This document shows positions 12,061 through 21,873 of a stretch of 64,000 nt of DNA, piece after piece. The notes beneath the pieces were generated by a model. It saw nothing but the letters and a program-made list of their open reading frames with translations, searched no databases and was not told where the DNA came from. The position numbers were made by a program, and so were the translations under genes. The stretch is from Paramecium tetraurelia (taxonomy: Eukaryota; Ciliophora; Oligohymenophorea; Peniculida; Parameciidae): assembly GCF_000165425.1 (NCBI RefSeq), contig NW_001799018.1:65649-129648 (forward strand). Direction: 5' to 3'. The stretch's first letter is position 1. The number at the start of each line of letters is the position of its first letter.

Positions 12061-13292
12061 TCAATGACGAAAGAATTTATGATGCAAAGCTTCGTGACAA
12101 CTGATTCTTTTTTCGGGACTGATTTCAAGCATTTTTTATAATAAATCTCTTAATAATGGATCAAGTATCAATTCCCTTAATGGTTTTTGATTTTCGACTT
12201 TAGCAATGCTCTCCTTCGTCGTATTTTCCTAAGGCCAAATGTAGTATTTCCCATTGGTAGAACTCCTTGTGAATTATTATTTCAATGATCCTCTGGCATT
12301 GCTGGCCATCCAATAAGGGAAGTTTTGATCAGTTATTTTTTCAACCAAAGCCATATGTTCATACTCATTTTTTCTTGTTTAAAATAGCAACTGTCCTGAA
12401 ATATTTTAAATTATTCATTCCTACCTAAATACATTTCAGCGATGATACAGGCAATCCCCCAAACATCACTTTTATGATCCCATTCACAACATTACAACTA
12501 AACCTCAGGAGCTCTATATTGACGTGTATTAATTATACAATCATGTCCTTCGTGATCAAACACTGCTCCACCGAGGTCTATGATCTTGATTCTCTCATCT
12601 TGTGGTAAGTACCTAAATAAAGAATTGGTTAGCTTATATACAAATCGTTCTATCCTTTTTTGAATTTGTAATTTTTACTAAAAAGGATATTCTCTGGTTT
12701 TAAATCAGTGTGAACAATTTTAAGATCATGTAATTAACCAATGAACTTTAATAATTATTTACTGATGCTTCGTATTAAAGTCATAGGAAGTCCTTGATTT
12801 TTATGGAACTTCATCAATTCATAGAGACTGGGTCCAAGCTAAATTTATATGATAACAAATGATTACTCTCTCAAAAATCATGCAATAGTACCCTCTATGG
12901 TGAAAACATTCATACAATTCAACAAAACTGCGACCTAATCCTTTTTTCTTTAGATGAAATAAAACATCAGCTTCTGATTATGCACTCTCAACATGATTGT
13001 GTCTGACTACCTTCATGGCATATGTCTTTGAATTTCTCCTCTTGACTTTCAAGACCCTTCCAAAAGTACCATCAAATATATGTCTCTTGACCTTGTATTC
13101 TTTGATATATTCTCCCCTCCTGTATTTATAATGCTAATCATCATCACTTGAAGAGCTTCCATTAGACTCATCATCAGTCACTACCGAAGAAGTAGTAGTA
13201 GAACTAAAAGATTATCGCTTTAAGAATATATACTATTTTTATTTGCGGTTTGATCTTCTATTTGAACGTCTTCGTGATTCTTTTGAGGACAT
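12061..13292 (-). CDS. CLK/LAMMER-like dual-specificity protein kinase
   Basis: 381 residues, ATG 13292-13290 to TGA 12063-12061, three introns of 28, 29 and 29 nt (near 12870, 12640 and 12405) giving exactly 382 codons. The N-terminus is Arg/Ser rich (MSSKESRRRSNRRSNRKQ) with a Ser/Thr/Asp run, as in SR-protein kinases. Kinase marks are VKRHIFDGTFGRVLKVKRRN (glycine loop, with D in place of a Gly), YAMKVVRHNH (lysine), HTDLKPENILF (catalytic loop, HTD as in CLKs rather than HRD), DLGGAVFDHEGHD (DLG for DFG), INTRQYRAPEVQL (activation segment typical of CLKs), and EHMALVEKI, a variant of the EHLAMMERI LAMMER motif. CLKs phosphorylate SR splicing factors in the nucleus. HTD, DLG and TRQYRAPE together make the call strong. 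Confidence 0.88.
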
Positions 13293-13500
13293 GTTTGATA
13301 TTAATTATTTATATTTAATAATTTAAAATAATTTCATTTCTATATTGACACACCACCATAAGCAACATAAATCAACAACTTTATTTTGATACTACATCAA
13401 CACTTCTTTTGTATTAACTACTTAATAAGAATATAATAAATTTGTGTTTATAATAATAATAATAAAATAAATTTGCATAAATCTGTCAAACACTTATCAT

Positions 13501-14373
13501 TCAATATTTTAAACCCGCCTTAATCTATTTTTCATAGCAATCCTTGTATAATATTCTTATTAATGTCAATGAAATGAAAGCTCCAACAAATGGTAATCCT
13601 GTATAAATCCACAGATTCCAAAACCTAGCCCAATGACCATCTTTACAACACTCAAAAAATACTAATCTAATTTTTTATTCTCATATATACCCCATAGCAA
13701 TAGCTGGATTCAGACTGCTCTTCGCAACATAGCTAAGAGTTCTGCCAACTCCATATAATCCACTGATTATAATACTATGTTCTAATCTATCGCTTGTGAA
13801 ATCCATCAAGTCATCATACTAAAACAAAAAGCCAGCAGTCAGTATAAGTGACCCTAAGATCTCTCCTATTATGACTGCGAAGTATTCCTCAATCGAAGTT
13901 TAAGACAAATATGGAACATCATTTACACTAGATAATAATCTACAAAATTTTTACTAATTCTTAAAGCAAAAGAAACCAAGCATACTCGCCAAAAATGCTC
14001 CTCCAAATTAGCTGGCTATGGCTACTGATACCCATAGACCCTTGTCGTTGCCAGATAAGACAGTGGTGATTGCAGGATTGAATGAGCACTTCTGATTTTG
14101 GGCGACCAAAATTAACATTCCATATGCACAACTGAAAACGAATAGGTTATTGCTTGAAGTATTATAATGACTTTACTTGCTGGCGTAGATGGAAAATGTT
14201 AGCATGAATGTGCCTAAGAATTCGAACCAGAAAATGTAGACGGCTTCTTTTTTCATCTGTCCCACTCTTGTTTGAGGCATCTTCCCTTCTACTTCCCATT
14301 TGATTGGCTTATTTTACTATGAGACTTCTTGATTCACTAAGTCACTATAGTTTTGTTATTATTATTCTTCCAT
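13501..14373 (-). CDS. Aquaporin / major intrinsic protein
   Basis: ATG 14373-14371 (MEEQQQQNYSDLVNQEV...) to TGA 13503-13501, roughly 270 residues after removal of short introns (one near 14155, one near 13945). Both NPA signatures are seen: CSFNPAITTVLSG (loop B) and SLNPAIAMGYI (loop E). Six hydrophobic spans fit the MIP fold, e.g. FWFEFLGTFMLTFSIYASK and FAVIIGEILGSLILTAGFLF. The residue after the second NPA is Ile-Ala rather than the usual Arg ('NPARD/NPARS'), so the selectivity-filter arginine appears to be missing, which may widen substrate range. A function in water, glycerol or gas movement through plasma or contractile-vacuole membrane is likely. A Gln-rich 40-residue leader precedes the first helix. 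Confidence 0.85.
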
Positions 14374-14543
14374 TAATCTGTAATTATTTTAATGAGAGGA
14401 AATTCTATATACAACAGTTATTATTCACTCCATACAATTAATGAAGATGCAGAATTAGATGTACAGAGTAATAAGAATGTGTAATAGGTTTTGTTATATG
14501 ATGGAATAATTATGATAATATAAATTAATATAAGATTATTTTG

Positions 14544-16330
14544 ATGGATCAAATGAGTAGTAAGGAGCTTTTGAATAGGATCAACATGTAATTGAAATCA
14601 GCAGTTACTGTATATGCCAAAATCCAATTGGTGAATTATATACTCAATTCGAGTCCAGAATTCATAGACATGTAAAAAGGAGGGCTAATTTTAGGGTTGG
14701 ATAATCAAGTTCAATGAAGATGATTACTTAATATTTGAGAGAATCTTTGAAATGCATTTAGGGTAATGAGGAACTTGTGGATAAAATATTTATGTTGTTG
14801 TTGAGGATGAATTTAAATGATTAAATGCTTCGAGAATCTGAAATGGGACTTTTGTTAATTAAAATAAAGGATAAGAGATTATTTGAAGATCAAAGAGCAA
14901 ATATGAATGATCACATCCAATAAAAATGGCTGAAAATTTATGCTATGTATAGAAGTGGATTGGAAGATTTAAAAAAAAATAACAATTAGAAGGATAAATA
15001 TGAAGAGCGCAAAAAAAAAGTGAAAAGGAATCAATCATCAAGTTCCAATGACTCATCCAATAAAAGGAAAAAGAATAAAAAGAAAAATGTTAGGTATGTT
15101 TTGAGTATTGAATTTCATAGGTTTGCAAGAGATGACATTCTAATGAATTACAAATATTTTAAAAGGGATGATGAACCTAATCAAAGAGGAATGTCTATAG
15201 AAGAAGTGTTAGCTTTTCAAAAATTATATTCAGTGGAACTTAAAAGACTGAATCAAATAAATGGCTATGATATCAAACACAGAGAATCCATGATGGAAGG
15301 ACAAGAACACAAACTCCAATTAGATAATATCCAATAAATGATCGAATAAATTCCCTTTATTAAACCTTTTAGTAAAAAATGCTTCAAAATTATTAGAATT
15401 ACGTCCAACCTTTTTAGAAGCATACGATACCAATTTCAAAGAAACTCAAAAATAATAAACGAGAACAGAATCCAAAATGTCAGCCTTCTATAATCGAGAT
15501 GTATATATTTATATAATCTATTAACTCCAGTAGATCCCTGAACAGCCTGGGTATAGTGAAATTTCCAATACGCAATCAGGAATGCAACCCAGAACCATTC
15601 ATTTGGATCCTCCCAAGAGAGAAGACCTTGTTTTTATGGTACAAATCATCTGCAATCGGGGATTCACTGAATTGGAGGAGAAGCACAAGAATGCCAATAA
15701 AAAATAAATCAAAGGAATTTTGAAAAAACCTCAAGTTGAATAATCCAATTAGAAGGATATCATGTTGAATCAGGCAAAGCAGGATCTCCAACCCAAGATG
15801 CAGCAATTGGTTCAGATGGTTGAGCAGAAACAAAACCATAGCCAGGAAAGCATTCGTAAGAATATTAATTTATTTAAGTCACTTTATTACATGATATTAT
15901 ATAAAAATTAAAGGAAATTGGTGAGGAATAATATATAAAAAATTTTAAATCATTCCTTGAAACTAAGTTGAATGACAAATAATCAATTATAACTGAATAA
16001 GAACGCATTAAATCTCAATAAGAATAATAGAGAACTCGCATTGAACAATTATAAACTATCAATCCCATTCAGGCTCAGAGGTTGAGAGCCTACAAAACCA
16101 AGCATTGTCACAATTTTCATTCCTCCATTGGATGCACAAGAGGAGATAATTGTAATTTCATACATGACTCTCGTTATCCAGGAAGACCTGCTCCAATTCT
16201 TCAAAATCCCAATTTCCTTAACAAAACCCTCTATCCCTAGTCCCCTATGCAATCAATCATTCCCCCCTTGCTCCAATAGCTAAACCCTGCCTTTCTGCTC
16301 GGAAGGCTAAAAAAGTATGATAGTTTATGA
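14544..16330 (+). CDS. PNUTS-like protein: TFIIS N-terminal domain plus C-terminal CCCH zinc finger
   Basis: 571 residues from ATG 14544 (MDQMSSKELLNRINMQLKSA) to TGA 16328-16330; three introns (23 nt at 14672-14694, 25 nt near 15371, 23 nt near 15855) give exactly 572 codons. Residues about 45-130 match a TFIIS N-terminal/LW helical bundle (MITQYLRESLKCIQGNEELV, then MLRESEMGLLLIKIKDKR, QQKWLKIYAMY). A very basic linker (KRKKNKKKNVRYV) follows, where PNUTS carries its PP1-docking RVxF motif; KNVRYV is a plausible weak version. The C-terminus holds a perfect C-x8-C-x5-C-x3-H finger (CHNFHSSIGCTRGDNCNFIH). This order (LW domain, basic RVxF-like motif, C-terminal CCCH) is that of PPP1R10/PNUTS, a nuclear PP1 regulator acting in transcription termination. 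The domains are clear; orthology is inference. Confidence 0.75.
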
Positions 16331-16513
16331 GTTGATATTTATTAAAAATACATTTAATATGCTAATTTAAACTTCCATCAGTACTCAATGTAATACGACT
16401 TCTCTTCCTTCTAAAATTAAAAATATTGTCCCAAGACACTTTGTCTTCTATGAAATAGCAAAAACGTATAATGAAAGTATGAATATACATATATATTCAC
16501 ATATTAAGGTAAT

Positions 16514-16618
16514 TCATGATCTGAAACCTTGTTTTCTAGCAAAGGAACCTACTGCTGCAAAGCCAACTAAAGCGATTATTCCAAATAGGACCACATTCGA
16601 AAGGAAGTCAAGAATCAT
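16514..16618 (-). CDS. Very small single-span membrane protein, 34 aa
   Basis: ATG 16618-16616 to TGA 16516-16514, 35 codons without intron. The predicted peptide has one hydrophobic helix (MILDFLSNVVLFGIIALVGF, then AAVGS) and a short basic tail (FARKQGFRS). Its size and layout resemble tiny subunits of membrane complexes such as Ost4 or small mitochondrial or ER subunits, but no sequence match is recognised. G+C content is clearly higher than the surrounding spacer, and the frame uses ordinary codons, which supports a real gene. It sits alone between a plus gene ending 16330 and a plus gene starting 16816, so it must have its own promoter. Confidence 0.55.
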   Translation of the reverse strand: MILDFLSNVVLFGIIALVGFAAVGSFARKQGFRS

Positions 16619-16815
16619 TATCGAAATTTAATTATTTAATTACAAATGTCACTTTATAAATTATTTTATTGTTAAAACCAATTAAATATTTAAGACCATT
16701 TCAATACTTTAATAAAAAATTATTTGTTATTGATTTGTATTTTCATTTATACTTAGCTTATCCATTTATAAAAAGTTAAAGATTTTGATATAAATTCCAA
16801 TTAAAAAATTAAAAC

Positions 16816-18493
16816 ATGGGTTGTATATGTGCAACTGTGCCAAGAAAAAACTAAATTAGGCCGATGAAAACAAGAAATAAGGATTTGGTGTTTACTTCAA
16901 CTGAAGACATTTCTAAAATCTATGTTCTTGGAAAAGTCTTAGGAGTAGGATCGTTTGGAAAGGTAATAGCAGCTAAAATGAGGAGTAATCCTATGAAATA
17001 ATATGCAATCAAAATTATTGAGAAAAAAAAAGTCAAAGGCAGAGAAGACATTTTGGCTAATGAAATATTTATTTTGTAGAAGTTGGATCATCCCAACATA
17101 ATCAAATTTCACGAGGTTTATCAGAATAGAATGAACTTCTATATTTGTATGGATTATTGTAAAGGGGGAGAACTAGTAGAGTGGATTCCAAAGCGATATA
17201 AAAATTTTCATGAAAGAAACATCAAGGAAATAATGAAGAAGGTATGACAAGTCAATTATGTAGATCATATCTGCCGTAGCATACATTCATGGTCAAGGGA
17301 TAGTGCATAGAGATATTAAGGCTGAAAATATTATGATAGCAAATAAGAAGGATGATGCTGAACCAAAATTAATTGACTTTGGATTAGCAAATAAATTCGA
17401 TACATCAAAGCTACGTCGTTTAAAATCATTTGTTGGAACCCCTATGTACATGGCTCCAGAGGTAATTCAAGGGAAGTATGATGAAAAATGTGATATCTGG
17501 TCTCTTGGTGTTCTATTATTTACATTACTCTCAGGTCACATGCCTTTTCACGGAGAATCAAAAGAAGAACTATACGATAACATTTAAAGGGCTAACGTAA
17601 TTTATTATATAAAAATGTATTTTTAGATTACCTTCACATATAATGCTTGGAAGAATGTGAGTGATGATGCCAAAGATATAGTAAGAAGAATGTTGCAGAA
17701 GAATCCAAACCTAAGACCGTCAGCAATAACTTTATTAAAACAAGAGTGGTTTACAAAGTTGGAAGTTTTTGAGGAAAAACAAACACTGGACCATCAAATT
17801 TCCCAAAAAGGTTAAGCCTCCCCTTCAAATTCTAATTCTGATAACAGATCTATATATTAGATGCTGAAACAAACAGCTTAAAAAGGGGGAAGTAAATTTC
17901 GAAAAGAAGTAATGACAATTTTAGTGAAATAATTAAATGAATAAGAATTGAGTAATCTAATAGAAAAATTCAAATAAATAGATGTTGATAATTCAGGAAC
18001 AATTACTATATTCGAATTAAGATAGGCACTTATCGCAGAGGTTTCTATTAATATATTAATGAGTAGGGTTCACCTGCATCGATTGATGAAATTGAAAGAT
18101 TGGTTGAGAATATTTCACCAAAGAATGCTTTAGATGTGAAGAAACGATCTAGACCTTCGGTTGAGTTAAAATACAGTGAATTTTTGGCGTCTTGCATTGA
18201 TGAGAGGAAGTTTTTGACTAGAGAAAAAGTATTAGTGTAATAAATAATATTAGTTATGGTCCTTATTTAAATTTTTTGATACAGATAATTCGAATTACAT
18301 CACGAAAGATGATATCAAGGAGGCTTTTGCAAGAAATGCAAAGTCATTCACAGATGAGTAAATTGAAGAGATGATTTATGAAATTGATCCTAATCATGAC
18401 AACAAAATTAGTTTTGATGAGTTCTGTCAAATGTTTGATAATGCTGGAATCTATTAGAAATTAGATGATGATGATGAAGTAATTGAAACATGA
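16816..18493 (+). CDS. Calcium-dependent protein kinase (CDPK)
   Basis: 524 residues, ATG 16816 to TGA 18491-18493; introns of 22 (17242-17263), 30 (17597-17626), 26 and 25 nt give exactly 525 codons. The N-terminus MGCICATVPRKN fits N-myristoylation with palmitoylation, so membrane attachment is likely. The kinase domain (residues about 35-295) shows GKVLGVGSFGKV, YAIKII, HRDIKAENIMI, DFGLA and GTPMYMAPEVI. A junction segment follows, then EF-hands, of which [26 protein letters not shown] and DPNHDNKISFDEF are canonical-looking. CDPKs turn Ca2+ entry into phosphorylation; in ciliates they act in ciliary beating and secretion. It faces tail to tail a second CDPK at 18628-20328, with which it shares clear similarity throughout. 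Confidence 0.95.
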
Positions 18494-18627
18494 TTATTTT
18501 TATTTAATCTTCTCTAATTTAATGATATTTTATGTCGAATGATTCTATTACAATTATATGTTAATGAGTTAATGAATTACAAATTAATATAAATATATAT
18601 AGAATTTATATGTCATAAGAATGGATG

Positions 18628-20328
18628 TCATACAATTACAGAAGGAGCATTAGATTAAGGATCCTTAGATTCATCTTTAAATTCTAGAGTTTCTTAGATT
18701 CCAGCAACTCCCATCATCTAACAAAAAGCGTCGAATCCAATTTTATTCTCATTATTAGGATCAATTTCAGATATCATTTAGTTGATTTTGTCGAGTGAAA
18801 GTGAACGTCCATGCCTCGCAAATGATTCTCTAATGGCCTCTCTTGATAAATGATTCTCATTCTAAGTGTCGAAATACTTGAAAATTGACCACAATTTTTC
18901 CCTTGTGAAAACTCTTCTTTCATCAATACAGGCAGTTAAGAAATCGCTGTATTTAATTACTAAAGGTTTTGAGGATGTAGATTTATGGGATAAAGTTACT
19001 GTCACATCGTCTAATTCATCAATGTCATATCCAATGTTCTCCATAATTTATTCAATTTCTTCTACAGTGGCTAGGGAACCCTAAGAATATTTTAAATCAA
19101 TACTTCTTGTTGAAGTGCCTGGTGCAACTCTTGGACTGTTATTGTGCCAGAATTATCAACGTCAATATTCTTGAATATTTGTTGCAACCTCGCTAAATCC
19201 TTCTCGTTCATTTGATTTACTAAGACTTTCATGACTTCTTTCTTGAATTTGGCACCGATACGATAAGTTTTAAGCATTTGATATAATGTTCTTTGATCAT
19301 CCTCAGAGGGAGTTCCTGAAAATCCAGTACTTCTTCTGGGAGGTCTGTAAACTCCATCCTTAAATAAGAGTTGAAACCATGGATGCTTAAGACATTCTTT
19401 GGCAGAATATCTTAAGTGCTAGCTTTTGTTAAGCATCCTCTTCAAGAGATCCTTAGCTTCGTCACTAATGTTTTTCCAATGTCTCCTGTCAAATATTAAC
19501 TAATATATATAATTCAAATTGTATACATTTTGATATTGAATGTTTTCATAAAGTTCCTGTCGATTTCTACCATAGAAAGGGGGATAACCCACGAGCATAT
19601 TAAATAGTAAAACTCCAAGACTCCACACATCGCATTTTTCGTTGTATGTGCCTTCGATGACTTCCGGTGCCAAATAGACAGGCGTGCCAACTCCAGCTTT
19701 CAGTTTACTATTTTAATATTATGACTTCCTTACTTATAGCTGAAGGCATCGTATTTCACTGAAAGTCCAAAGTCAATGAGTTTGGGCTCAGATCTGATGT
19801 CACGATCGGTAAACATAATATTTTCTGGTTTGATGTCTCGATGTATTATTCCTTATTCATGAATGTATGCAACTGCTGATATGATCTGTCTTTAGCATAA
19901 TAAGTTACTTTAACCATTATATCTCTAGCCTAACCCTCAGTATATGATTTTTAATTTTTGGGCACGCTCTCCATAAGTTCTGCTCCAGCACATTTGTCCA
20001 TACAGATGTAGAAGTACAGTTCGCTCTGATATACTTCATGGAATTTTATGATATTTGGATGATCCAGCCTCTGAAGGACATATATTTCATTTGCCAACAT
20101 GGTTTCCCTTCCTTTCACTTTTCTCTTGTCAATCATTTTTATAGCGTATAATTTTTCAGCGTTATTTCGCCTCCTAGCTGTCAGAACTTTACCGAAGGCA
20201 CCTATTCCTAGTACTCTTCCGAAGGAAAATATTTTATGAATGTCAGCAGTTGATGTAAAGATGTAATCTCTGTTTGTTGTTTGCATAGCGACAATTTTAT
20301 TTATTCCTTTTGGTTAGAAACAACCCAT
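18628..20328 (-). CDS. Calcium-dependent protein kinase (CDPK), second copy
   Basis: ATG 20328-20326 ([20 protein letters not shown]) to TGA 18630-18628, about 530 residues with several short introns (e.g. near 19940, 19735, 19495 and 19090). The N-terminal MGC again suggests acylation. Kinase marks are [40 protein letters not shown], and [15 protein letters not shown]-hand region: [13 protein letters not shown] is canonical; later loops such as [13 protein letters not shown] depart at acidic positions, while [13 protein letters not shown] is near canonical. The C-terminus extends past the last EF-hand with a Ser/Pro tail. It is a paralogue of the convergent gene next to it, whose end is only 134 bp away, so the two 3' ends share a short spacer. 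Confidence 0.93.
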
Positions 20329-21873
20329 TATTTATTTATTATTATACATTTGTAAGATCTAAGATTTGCTTAAATTTCAAAAAAAATTAACTCACAAATC
20401 ATATTCTTTTAATCGAAAAAATCAATGGATTTTGAAGTGCAATAAAAACTATATATATAATTAATTTGATAAAATCATAATACATTTATGCAAGATTCCT
20501 AATGTAGTTTCTGATGGGGATGATGAAATATAATTGATTTCTTTATTGAGTTCCTTCATTTAAGTTACACCCACAATTTAAACAAAATTTTTTATATTTA
20601 ATAAAAACTCTACATAAGTTATTCTTAAAGAAATTTATAAATTTGAAAGTTAAATAATTCTACTCATACTTTCCTGATACTTTGAATTATTAATAACTTC
20701 TAGTGAGAATAATATATTATTATATATTAATAAATATATAAATTACAAAAATAATATATTCTTTAATATTAATACATTAATTATCTATTGGTGAAATTAA
20801 ATAAAAATTTACATAGTTTGCAATTTCCAAATTCTCTTTCACTTAAAGTAGTATTCTTTAAATTTACTATTAAACATATATCAATAATAACAAATATTAT
20901 TTCATCAAATGAAATTATCAAGTATTCCATGAAACGAAAAAAGAAGGAATATTAAAGTTAGCAAAATTTCACTACTTTTTAGTCAAAATTAAATGTAACA
21001 ACTAATGAATTATATAAAGATCTAAAATTTCAACAAATCAATGATTATTTAACTGTTGTATATTAACATAATACTTAACCTATTTTTAAATTAGAAGAAT
21101 AAATGAATTTTTAAAAAAATACTTGACACACAACTAATTCAAAGTAAGAATGATTGAATGATTGCCTTTTCTTAACATTTTCATTATCTTTCTAATTTTT
21201 TAGACTTAAAAAAAGTATTCAACACTTCCATTAAAAAATTATCTTGTCTGGGATTATATTTGATATTTACAACCTCATAATTCCTCTAAATTCTCATAGT
21301 TTCCTCTTAAAATTTGCATTTATTTGATTATCTATCAGTCTACTAATTATCAAATAAAAATTATTATAAATATTAAAAGAATTCAAAGAGAAGAATTTAA
21401 TAAGTAAGAATTCTGAAAGATTATTGAAAATATGAAATTATTTAGTAAATAATGAGAAAAGGAAAATTTAAGAAAATTAAGAAGAAATGAAGAGTTAACC
21501 ATTCCATATTAATTACAAAATTAATTTGAGTTATTGCACTACAATCATTAAAATTTCTTTTGGAATTGGGACACAAATTCATTTTCTAGATTTAAATAGC
21601 CTAAAAAATATACAAGTATTATTTATTGAGATCCTAGAACTTAATTTGAGATAGGTAAAGCAGGATGAAGTTTAAGAACTAAGGATGTTGGTTCTGATGA
21701 TTTAAATTCTGAGAGAACTTCTTCTTATGGATCAGATAGGAGTTCCTAGGGGAGATTCGAAAGAGAGCATTAATTGAGAAAGACCTGCTGTATTCAATTA
21801 ATTAAGAATATATTACTACTTATTATTGAGTCTAGTTTATTTTTTAGAATAATAATAATTTAATTCAATATAT
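20329..21873. other. Long A+T-rich intergenic region with unresolved coding-like pieces
   Basis: The CDPK start and the TmcB-like start are divergent here, so two promoters should lie in this stretch. From about 20330 to 21150 I see only A+T-rich sequence. The part 21181-21582 carries a minus-strand open frame (listed separately). Between about 21640 and 21810 base composition rises and both strands have codon-like frames: plus LRTKDVGSDDLNSERTSSYG, minus SLSNLPQELLSDPQEEVL. Neither has a usable start. The plus frame uses AGA and GGA codons as genes here do, so a fragment of a plus gene is the better guess. Confidence 0.4.
21181..21582 (-). CDS. Possible small hypothetical protein, 133 aa
   Basis: ATG 21582-21580 (MNLCPNSKRNFNDC...) leads to TGA 21183-21181 with no internal TGA, exactly 134 codons. 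The centre is hydrophobic (LTLHFFLIFLNFPFLIIYQ) and the end is polar and charged (RIQRNYEVVNIKYNPRQDNF, then KSKKLERQ). In DNA this A+T rich an open run of this length is expected by chance at perhaps one in ten, so the evidence is weak. The C-terminal part looks most like real coding sequence. An intron may be hidden in the hydrophobic part. No family is recognised. Confidence 0.3.

Noticed and set aside
14392-14540. An upstream ATG at 14392 (MRGNSIYNSYYSLHTINEDA) as start of the PNUTS-like gene
   Set aside because: No intron of normal size can join this frame to the domain frame. ATG 14544 gives an exact 572-codon model with three typical introns.
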